Assembly (NCBI GenBank): GCA_903832475.1
Contig: CAILBQ010000538.1
Coordinates: 1 to 11,260 of the forward strand
Origin: an uncultured Acidobacteriota bacterium
GTDB lineage: Bacteria; Acidobacteriota; Terriglobia; Terriglobales; Acidobacteriaceae
Direction of reading: 5' to 3'
DNA length: 11,260 bases
Part shown: piece by piece, positions 1-5,282 of the stretch
How positions within the stretch are numbered: position 1 is the first letter of the stretch
Layout: every line of letters starts with the position of its first letter
Made by a program: the position numbers and the translations under genes
Notes under the pieces: model-generated
Told to the model about the DNA's origin: nothing
Database searches by the model: none
What the model saw: the letters and a program-made list of their open reading frames with translations, nothing else

Positions 1-420
1 ATGCAGAGCTGCCCCGAGTTCGAACGCATGCTCCTGCGCTCCGGCATTCTCCTCATCAAGTACTGGTTTTCCGTCAGCGATGAAGAGCAGGAGCGCCGCT
101 TCCAGAAGCGCATGAAAGATGCCACCAAGCGTTGGAAGCTCAGCCCCATGGACCTGGAATCACGTAGCCACTGGGCCGACTACTCTCGCGCCAAAGACGA
201 TATGTTCGCTGTCACCGATACCAAGCATGCGCCCTGGTATGTCGTGAATGCTGAGAATAAGAAGTCCGCACGCCTCAACGTCATTCGCCATCTGCTTTCC
301 ACGGTTCCCTACCGTGACCTCACGCCCGAGCCGCTCGCGTTGCCCCCGCTGATCAAGGGAAAATACGTGCGCCCGCCCATGCACGAGCAAAATTTCATCC
401 CGGAAATCTACAAGCCCTAG
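1..420 (+). CDS. ppk2: PPK2-family polyphosphate kinase, C-terminal part (5' end outside window)
   Basis: PPK2 kinases transfer phosphate between polyphosphate and nucleoside di- or monophosphates in the cytoplasm. The reading frame is open from base 1 to the TAG at 418-420 (139 codons), so the first ATG is probably an internal methionine. The visible part matches the C-terminal half of the PPK2 core: KYWFSVSDEEQERRF at about residues 20-34, the WKLSPMDL segment near 45-52, the W-x-DY-x-x-AKDDMF region at 58-69, and the APWYVVNAENKKSARLN block at 77-93, the usual late-core signature. The Walker A and lid regions would lie upstream of the window. Length and order fit a normal, intact C-terminus followed by a short Pro-rich tail. 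It converges on the gene at 546-1625. The family call is firm; subclass and direction of the reaction cannot be told from this fragment. Confidence 0.88.
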   Translation: MQSCPEFERMLLRSGILLIKYWFSVSDEEQERRFQKRMKDATKRWKLSPMDLESRSHWADYSRAKDDMFAVTDTKHAPWYVVNAENKKSARLNVIRHLLSTVPYRDLTPEPLALPPLIKGKYVRPPMHEQNFIPEIYKP

Positions 421-492
421 ACGTCCCATGAGTCAGGCTGGGCGACGAGCGCAGGCGCACTCTGTCTTTTCCAATCTGACGGGAACTCGAGG

Positions 493-530
493 ATCCCCTA
501 CTTGCAGCGATCATGCGGCAAGGAGGGGAT
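493..530. terminator. Stem-loop between convergent genes, possible bidirectional terminator
   Basis: ATCCCCT (493-499) pairs with AGGGGAT (524-530). After one A-G mismatch (500/523), CTTGC (501-505) pairs with GCAAG (518-522), leaving a 12-base loop. The stem lies in the 125-bp gap between the stops of the polyphosphate kinase and the secreted repeat protein, where a shared terminator would be expected. There is no clear T run on either side, so it is not a textbook intrinsic terminator. It may instead mark a pause site or 3' end barrier. Confidence 0.35.
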
Positions 531-545
531 TGCGAGAGTGCTTCG

Positions 546-1625
546 TTAGGGACCGACCACGCTTTTTAATTCATTGTTTGTCCCCGTCGACACGCAGACC
601 ACCTTGCCTGTCGTCAACGGAGTGCACGATGGTGAGCCAAGAAACTCCGCGCCCGGCGCTGCGATCCAGCCCGACCATGTCGTTCCGTCGTACGAATTCC
701 CGTAAAACTCGTTATTGCCTATCAGCCCAACCGCTCCGCAGACCAGCTGATCGAGTGCCTGCGTGGTGCAGCTCGCGTTGTCGTTCAGCGTCCCGCCCAG
801 CCCGGAATATGCTGTCCAGTTGCCGGCCGTCCAAGTGCCGCCGTTGAAAGTGCTCACATACACGCCGTCATTGGTCGCCTTCGCAAAGCACGCTACCTCG
901 CCGTTTGGCTTCCAGAAGGTGCAATTCGTGGTGCCTCCGCCCTGACCTCCGATGTTGATCAGTCCTTTCCACGATCCACCTGCAAAGCGGTCTACCACCG
1001 TCGTGCCTCCAACGGTATAGAACGAACAGATCACCCCGGTGTCATGATCGCTCGTGCAACTCGGCGTTGAAACCGCGACTGTTGTTATGTTCGCGAAGGC
1101 GCTCCACTTGCCGCCGCTATAAAGTGTCCAGGCCAAGCCGCCGGCCGCATTACGCGCAACGCACAGCACCTGCCCGGCAAGGTATTCCGCGCAACTCGGA
1201 GCGGAATACAGCGATCCCGCTACCGTCGCTGGCGTGCCCCACGTTGTCCCTGTCAGGACTGCCACCTCAAGGCCGCCTCCAGCTTCGGTAGCTGCACAGA
1301 AAACCTTCCCGTCGCCGTCGCTGGTGCAAGTGGGACCCGACGCTACCGCGCCCGTCAGCGCCGTCCATGTGCCCCACGTCGTCCCGTTGTACTGGTTCAC
1401 CATCATGGCTGATTTTTCGCCCAGCACTGCGCAGGCCACGTGGTCGTTCCCGGCCTGCGCGCACGATGGATTGCCAATCGCCGTAGCCGTGCCGGTCGAA
1501 GTGAAACCGCTCCAATTCGCCCAGGCTGGTGTGACCGTCAAGACCGCTATCAGGGTAAGCCACGCGAAACGGGTTCGCGTCGCGATGATCCTGTCAAATT
1601 CCGACTTAAGATGCATCCTCTTCAT
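546..1625 (-). CDS. Secreted sevenfold-repeat protein with a Cys pair per repeat, probable seven-bladed beta-propeller
   Basis: The 359-residue protein begins with a basic N-region and a hydrophobic segment (about 20-35) ending in TPAWA, a good Sec signal peptide with cleavage near residue 36. The rest is seven repeats, each with a P-S/T-C...(K/Q/H)V-x-C element. Cysteine pairs fall at 55/65, 100/110, 145/155, 190/200, 235/246, 286/296 and 334/344. The first five are spaced exactly 45 residues apart. Repeats also carry a Y/F-x-G-x-x-W element (W84, W129, W174, W219, W265, W317). This spacing and the W...G...S-P pattern resemble the DUF346/PLL-type lectin propellers, but with added cysteines; that link is by eye only. 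The start is fixed by AGGAGG (1635-1630) five bases before the ATG. The gene stands alone, convergent with the kinase gene. An extracellular or periplasmic role, perhaps carbohydrate binding, is inferred; no catalytic motif was recognised. Confidence 0.8.
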   Translation of the reverse strand: MKRMHLKSEFDRIIATRTRFAWLTLIAVLTVTPAWANWSGFTSTGTATAIGNPSCAQAGNDHVACAVLGEKSAMMVNQYNGTTWGTWTALTGAVASGPTCTSDGDGKVFCAATEAGGGLEVAVLTGTTWGTPATVAGSLYSAPSCAEYLAGQVLCVARNAAGGLAWTLYSGGKWSAFANITTVAVSTPSCTSDHDTGVICSFYTVGGTTVVDRFAGGSWKGLINIGGQGGGTTNCTFWKPNGEVACFAKATNDGVYVSTFNGGTWTAGNWTAYSGLGGTLNDNASCTTQALDQLVCGAVGLIGNNEFYGNSYDGTTWSGWIAAPGAEFLGSPSCTPLTTGKVVCVSTGTNNELKSVVGP

Positions 1626-1650
1626 TTGTCCTCCTCTGGACGGGAGGAGA
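1626..1650 (-). promoter_or_regulatory. Strong Shine-Dalgarno site able to form a masking hairpin
   Basis: The mRNA leader of the repeat-protein gene contains AGGAGG just upstream of its ATG. A pyrimidine tract a few bases earlier is complementary to it in two registers: bases 1649-1644 (CTCCTC) with 1636-1631 (GAGGAG), loop 7; or 1648-1643 (TCCTCC) with 1634-1629 (GGAGGA), loop 8. Either six-pair stem would hide the ribosome site. The rest of the 173-bp gap up to the SprT-like stop holds only a short inverted repeat (TGCGG 1680-1684 / CCGCA 1693-1697) and no convincing promoter. Confidence 0.4.
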
Positions 1651-1798
1651 ATTCGCAGCGTTATCCTCCCATCTACAAATGCGGAAAGCGCGCCGCAAAA
1701 GGTTCACCTTAGGATTTTTCGGAAATCGTACCGGCACAAGGACGGCGTACTTCTTAGGCAAACGGGACACAAAGGTAAAAGGGAGAAATAGGGATTTT

Positions 1799-2617
1799 TT
1801 ACAGCCTCTTCAAAAACGCCAGTGCCTTGTCCAACTCTGGAAACAGCTTCTCATCCGCCTTGAACGCCTTTCCGTGAACACATCGCCGCGTCCCGCGCAC
1901 GCTTACCGGATGCTTCAAATGCAGCATCTCGTGGTACAGCAGGTACTCGACCGCATAGCGCGGCGAAGAAGGCCGATCGAAGACCCGGCTAACCACGATG
2001 GTGTTATGGGCAGCATCGTAGTGGCCCAGCAGCCGCTTTGCCGCTTGCTCGCTCCAGGTCAACTGCGGTCGCCCCAGCAGTCCATGAAAAAACCGCTCGT
2101 TCAGCGAATCGAACACTTCTTCAAGGTTGTAATACCGACCCTCTGGCCCGGAAAATCGCTTCGCTCCCCTCGAGCTGCGAATTTGTTCCGTCTGACGCGC
2201 CACCGCTTCGCTGTATTGAAACCGCTTGTAGCGATGATTGTGCGCCGCGCTGATCGGCTTCTTGTAAATCTTCGCAATCAGGATATGCGCAATCGCATGC
2301 AATACGGTATCCGGTGCGCCTTCAAGCAGATCCGAAAGACTCACATGCAGTTGCCCATCTCTCAAGCGAATAGTCGTATTCAGCGAGACGAATCGCCGAA
2401 ATCGAATGTGAAACTCTGGGATCGGCGCACGCGGCCGCAATACCCGGTATTCCTGCTCGAAAATGGAGACAACATCCGCAGCCACTTTTTCGGAGATTAG
2501 CAGAGTACCCCGCGAAGAGGTTTTTGTCCCGCGTGTGCGGCTCAACGTCCGGGCAGCAGGCACGGGCGCAGCCTCCACCGGGGATTTGCTCAAGAAGTCA
2601 AACAAACCTCTAAGCAA
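1799..2617 (-). CDS. SprT-like zinc metalloprotease-fold protein (probable TTG start)
   Basis: The C-terminal half is a SprT-like zincin: LNERFFHG, then RPQLTWS, GHYD...NTIVVSR, the zinc motif HEMLH (about residues 229-233 from the chosen start) followed by LKHP, and a third likely ligand in CVHGKAF (about 248). There is no C-terminal zinc ribbon as in classical SprT. The N-terminal half carries a HAIAHILIAK stretch before KKP that looks like a degenerate echo of the same helix. The frame stays open to an ATG at 2770, but that stretch lies inside the TPR gene in another frame and is Arg-rich and low in family-like sequence. No ATG falls between 2719 and the conserved part. I chose TTG at 2617, which overlaps the TPR stop by 8 bases and has AAGGAAG upstream; TTG 2605 is the alternative. 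Translation is probably coupled to the TPR gene. Substrate unknown. The family call is firm, the start is not. Confidence 0.72.
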   Translation of the reverse strand: MLRGLFDFLSKSPVEAAPVPAARTLSRTRGTKTSSRGTLLISEKVAADVVSIFEQEYRVLRPRAPIPEFHIRFRRFVSLNTTIRLRDGQLHVSLSDLLEGAPDTVLHAIAHILIAKIYKKPISAAHNHRYKRFQYSEAVARQTEQIRSSRGAKRFSGPEGRYYNLEEVFDSLNERFFHGLLGRPQLTWSEQAAKRLLGHYDAAHNTIVVSRVFDRPSSPRYAVEYLLYHEMLHLKHPVSVRGTRRCVHGKAFKADEKLFPELDKALAFLKRL

Positions 2618-3014
2618 GGAAGCCGCTTCCTTCCGCTTCCGAAGCTGGTCCAGCCAACAATTGCTGCTTCCACTCGAGAATCCGCGCCCGCGCTGCGGCC
2701 GCTTCCGCCTCCGGTACATGCCCACCCTTTTGCAACGCGATTGACAGACTAGTATGCGCAAGAGGGTCATGCGGGGTGAGCACTGTCAGCGCGAGAGCCG
2801 CCGCGATTGCCGCCTCAAATTGTTCGCCGTCTCTCAGCGCACGAACCAATCCATGATGCGCTTCCACATGTCCGGAGTCGACCGCGATCGCCTCGCGAAA
2901 AACCCCTGCCGCAGAGTGCCAGTCTCCCTCCGCTAGCAGCTCCAGTCCGCGTTGAGAAAGCAAATCGGCTTCCGAAGCCGAAAGTACGTCGGATTGTGCC
3001 GAAGACGTCGTCAC
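2610..3014 (-). CDS. Small tetratricopeptide-repeat protein
   Basis: A 134-residue soluble protein made almost wholly of TPR helices: LLSQRGLELLAEGDWHSAA (about 19-37), VFREAIAVDSGHVEAHHGL (38-56), then ALRDGEQFEAAIAAALAL and DPLAHTSLSIALQKGGHVPEAEAAAARA (about 83-110), ending in ILEWKQQLL and a short tail. The G/A-W/Y-A-P pattern at TPR positions is clear. No signal peptide or membrane segment is seen, so it acts in the cytoplasm, presumably as a protein-binding adaptor. The start is GTG at 3014 with AGAGG very close upstream, a poorly spaced site, so the true start may be slightly different. It lies 46 bp after motB and overlaps the SprT-like gene, which places it in the motor operon. The pairing suggests that the two downstream products work together, but this is inference. 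Confidence 0.8.
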   Translation of the reverse strand: MTTSSAQSDVLSASEADLLSQRGLELLAEGDWHSAAGVFREAIAVDSGHVEAHHGLVRALRDGEQFEAAIAAALALTVLTPHDPLAHTSLSIALQKGGHVPEAEAAAARARILEWKQQLLAGPASEAEGSGFLA

Positions 3015-3060
3015 ACCTCTATGCTATCAAGCACGGCTAGAAGGTGCAGGTTCAACCGCA

Positions 3061-3900
3061 TCATGGTTCATTGATCCGGTGCCACAACCCTTTATCGGTT
3101 TCAGCGATGGGCGCGGCCAGGTTGACGGCACCCCTCGGCAGAACCACCACATCCACACGCCGATTGGCCGCTCGCCCTCCTTCTGTTTCATTCGAAGCCA
3201 CCGGATGAAACTCCGCGTATCCCGCTGCCGAAACCCGCTCAGGGATCACATCTTTCGTTCCCAAAAACACCCGCGCCACGCGCGTCGCCCGCGCCGCCGA
3301 TAACTCCCAGTTCGAATCAAACTCCGCATTATGAATCGGCACATTATCCGTGTGTCCCTCAATACGCAGGTTGTAAGGCGTTTGCCCGAGCAGCACTCCA
3401 ATCTCTTCCAGTAAAGGCTGCGTCGCGGCATGAGGGGTGGCCGATCCGGAACTAAAAAAGCCCGCCTCGCGCAAACTGATCACCAGGCCCTCGCGGCCCA
3501 TCTGCACCGACACCGTATGATCCGCAATCTGGTTCGATAGCAGCTTCTGCAGTTGCTTCTGAATACGCCCGAGGTCCTCGCGCACCTTGCCCGGCGCCCA
3601 TATCTGCTCGCCCATGACAATGTTCATCGGTACTATAGCGGTATCCGGGCTGGCCTTATCCTGGTTGAACACGGACACATTTTTCAGCTTCCCCGCATTG
3701 GCGTCTTCCTTGGCAAACAGCCCCAGCGTATGGAAAGCCGAATCAATTGCCTGTGAAACCAGCGCCTGCTTCTTCTGGTCTGCCTTCGAAGAGGCGTATA
3801 ACACCACAAAAAAAGCAAACATCAGCGTAATGAAATCCGCATAACTCACCAGCCAGCGCTCGTGGCTTGCATGCGACTTGCCGATAGCTCCACGCTTCAC
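3061..3900 (-). CDS. motB: Flagellar motor stator protein MotB
   Basis: MotB anchors the stator to peptidoglycan and, with MotA, forms the ion channel that drives the flagellum. The 279-residue protein has a short basic cytoplasmic N-terminus, then the single membrane helix WLVSYADFITLMFAFFVVLY (about 16-35), in which D22 is the ion-binding aspartate. A periplasmic linker/plug region follows at about 40-120. The OmpA-like peptidoglycan-binding domain shows LRIEGHTDN (178-186), NWELSAARA (197-205) and ANRRVDVVV (245-253). The length is typical. Its ATG overlaps the motA stop by four bases (ATGA, 3900-3897), the classic coupled arrangement. The residues around D22 do not by themselves settle proton versus sodium use. 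Confidence 0.97.
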   Translation of the reverse strand: MKRGAIGKSHASHERWLVSYADFITLMFAFFVVLYASSKADQKKQALVSQAIDSAFHTLGLFAKEDANAGKLKNVSVFNQDKASPDTAIVPMNIVMGEQIWAPGKVREDLGRIQKQLQKLLSNQIADHTVSVQMGREGLVISLREAGFFSSGSATPHAATQPLLEEIGVLLGQTPYNLRIEGHTDNVPIHNAEFDSNWELSAARATRVARVFLGTKDVIPERVSAAGYAEFHPVASNETEGGRAANRRVDVVVLPRGAVNLAAPIAETDKGLWHRINEP

Positions 3901-4670
3901 GCCGCCAACTCCTTCACGTTTCTCTTTTGTTCTTCCAGAAATCCGCCCAGCTTCACTTCCAGCATGCGCGGATTGATTCCCTCCAGAATGGAGATCACTC
4001 CCTCCAGCATCATTTCCCGGCGCTGATGATCCTCCCGCAGGCGAATCCGCATTTTACCCGCCGCCGGTAAGAAGAAAAGATTCGCTGCACCCACTCCATA
4101 AATTGTTGCCACAAAGGCTACCGCGATCCCTTTGCCCACCTCGTCGATCTTGTCCAAGTGCTGCATTACCTGGATCAACCCCAGCACAGCACCCAAAATG
4201 CCGATGGTTGGCGAAAATCCCCCTGCCGACTCGAACACCGCCGGCAACCTGTCTTCACTCTCCGCCCGCGAATCCATGCTCAGCGAAAGAATCTTGCGTA
4301 ACTCTGCCGGCTCTGTCCCATCTACCGCCAGCATCAGTGCGTGCTTCAGGAATGGCTCCTGGATCCCCTGCAAATCTGCGTCCAGCGAAACTACCCCCAG
4401 CCTCCGTGCCTTATTGGCATAGGAAACCAGCACCTGGATCAACTTCAGATTCCGGTCGTGGGGCGTAAAGAACACGTGACCCAGCCGCCGGAACGCCTCC
4501 ACAATCGTGTGCAGCGGGAATTGCAGCAGCACAGCCCCCAGCGTACCGCCGAACACGATCATCGCCGCCGTCGGCTGAAAGATCTGGCCCAGGTTTCCGC
4601 CCTCCAGCAATAATCCAGCGACGATCCCGCAGATCGCCAGCAACACTCCGCCAAAACTTGCCTTATCCAT
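3897..4670 (-). CDS. motA: Flagellar motor stator protein MotA
   Basis: MotA is the ring-forming stator subunit that converts ion flow through MotA/MotB into torque on the rotor protein FliG. The 257-residue protein shows four membrane helices: about 7-23, 34-51, 150-172 and 182-203. The third and fourth hold the family pattern SPTIGILGAVLGLIQVM (with P154) and GIAVAFVATIYGVGAANLFFLP. The large cytoplasmic loop between helices 2 and 3 includes YANKARRLG, the usual charged rotor-contact segment, and the C-terminus LEGINPRMLEVKL is typical. A longer start (GTG at 4718) is possible but lacks a good ribosome site. The ATG at 4670 has GAGGA about seven bases upstream and gives the standard N-terminus. 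It follows flbD by 75 bp and overlaps motB by 4 bp. Confidence 0.96.
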   Translation of the reverse strand: MDKASFGGVLLAICGIVAGLLLEGGNLGQIFQPTAAMIVFGGTLGAVLLQFPLHTIVEAFRRLGHVFFTPHDRNLKLIQVLVSYANKARRLGVVSLDADLQGIQEPFLKHALMLAVDGTEPAELRKILSLSMDSRAESEDRLPAVFESAGGFSPTIGILGAVLGLIQVMQHLDKIDEVGKGIAVAFVATIYGVGAANLFFLPAAGKMRIRLREDHQRREMMLEGVISILEGINPRMLEVKLGGFLEEQKRNVKELAA

Positions 4671-4745
4671 CGTAGGTTCCTCGCCGAATCTTGCCGCCAA
4701 CCGTCGCCACGTGCCCACTCACGCCGCCATCCGAATAGTGTGTGG

Positions 4746-5051
4746 TCAGATCTCTGCCTTATCCTCGCCGCCGAAAGCCAGAGATGCATCGCCCGCTGCA
4801 TAAGGACGCAGGCTGCTGATGGCCGCCATCCGATGCAGGCTGTTCTCGCCCTGCGATCGCGAAGCTACCGCCGCCAGCAGTGTGGCCCGATACGCCAGGA
4901 CTCTATCGAGAATCTCCTCGCAACTCTCCCGCACAATCAGCTTTTCGCCATGAATCAGCGTCAACATCGTGTCCGGCGATGCCTCTGCCGTCTTGATCAA
5001 ATCGCTGTTGAGAATCATCCGATTTCCGTTGAGCCGAGTTACTTCGATCAT
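4746..5051 (-). CDS. flbD: FlbD-family flagellar protein
   Basis: A 101-residue protein whose first 60 residues match the small FlbD family found in flagellar clusters of many phyla: MIEVTRLNG (1-9), then NSDLIKTAEASPDTMLTLIHGEKLIVRES (about 15-43). This is a short beta-rich domain with no DNA-binding motif. It should not be confused with the Caulobacter response regulator of the same name. The tail beyond residue 60 (AVASRSQGEN onward) is extra and not recognised. The ATG at 5051 is chosen because the conserved family start lies there and GAAGGGGA sits upstream. The open frame extends to 5180, but that part crosses the flagellin promoter region and looks non-coding. It is the first gene of the flbD-motA-motB run and divergent from flagellin. 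Its biochemical role is not established. Confidence 0.85.
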   Translation of the reverse strand: MIEVTRLNGNRMILNSDLIKTAEASPDTMLTLIHGEKLIVRESCEEILDRVLAYRATLLAAVASRSQGENSLHRMAAISSLRPYAAGDASLAFGGEDKAEI

Positions 5052-5074
5052 GAGAAATTCCCCTTCAACTTTGC

Positions 5075-5101
5075 CTATCGGCGTACACGCCTTGTTCAAT
5101 A
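5075..5101 (-). promoter_or_regulatory. Weak candidate sigma-28 promoter for flbD
   Basis: On the minus strand GCCGATAG (5082-5075) matches the FliA -10 consensus GCCGATAA at seven of eight bases. Eleven bases upstream, TATTGAAC (5101-5094) matches TAAAGTTT poorly. Transcription would start about 20 bases before the flbD ATG, leaving room for the ribosome site. The poor -35 keeps this tentative. Confidence 0.28.
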
Positions 5102-5149
5102 GCAAGCGCTCGCGGCGTCCACCTTCCGGCATTCCAGAAACGATCCCGC

Positions 5150-5176
5150 TAAAGCCTTCCTCCTTCCCGCCGATAC
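5150..5176 (+). promoter_or_regulatory. Sigma-28 (FliA) promoter of flagellin
   Basis: TAAAGCCT (5150-5157), an 11-base spacer and GCCGATAC (5169-5176) match the FliA consensus TAAAGTTT-N11-GCCGATAA at 13 of 16 bases with exact spacing. It points toward flagellin, with a predicted start near 5183 and a leader of about 100 bases. Flagellin is a standard late, FliA-dependent gene, so context and sequence agree. A fliA gene is not in the window. Confidence 0.85.
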
Positions 5177-5218
5177 ACAAGCCAGATGCAGCGGCAGCCT
5201 ATCGGGCAAGCCTTCCCC

Positions 5219-5276
5219 TCCTGGGGATCAGGACTCGCTCCCCCAGCCTTCCCGCAATTCCATGCATCCCCAGGAG
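5219..5276 (+). promoter_or_regulatory. Structured flagellin mRNA leader with GGA motifs, possible CsrA target
   Basis: Two alternative hairpins are visible. TCCTG (5219-5223) pairs with CAGGA (5229-5233) around the loop GGGAT, which presents a GGA. Alternatively CTGGGG (5221-5226) pairs with CCCCAG (5241-5246). A second GGA lies within the Shine-Dalgarno AGGAG (5272-5276), six bases before the ATG. A loop GGA plus a GGA at the ribosome site is the pattern of CsrA control known for Bacillus flagellin (hag). CsrA itself is not in the window, so this is a proposal. Confidence 0.35.
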
Positions 5277-5282
5277 TACCCC

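Noticed and set aside
428..847. Plus-strand frame after the polyphosphate kinase gene
   Set aside because: Arg/Ser/Pro-rich shadow sequence overlapping the 3' end of the propeller gene; no recognisable domain.
1686..1702. AAGGT-TC-ACCTT palindrome as a terminator
   Set aside because: A two-base loop is too tight for a stable RNA hairpin, and no gene ends in the matching direction.
1713..1729. GG-N10-GC pattern on the plus strand as a sigma-54 promoter
   Set aside because: It points into the 3' end of the antisense SprT-like gene with no plus-strand gene to serve; chance match.
1234..1791. 185-residue plus-strand frame
   Set aside because: It is mostly the reverse complement of the propeller gene, whose repeats, signal peptide and ribosome site are clear.
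1679..2500. 273-residue plus-strand frame
   Set aside because: It lies antisense to the SprT-like gene, has no family-like sequence and no good ribosome site.
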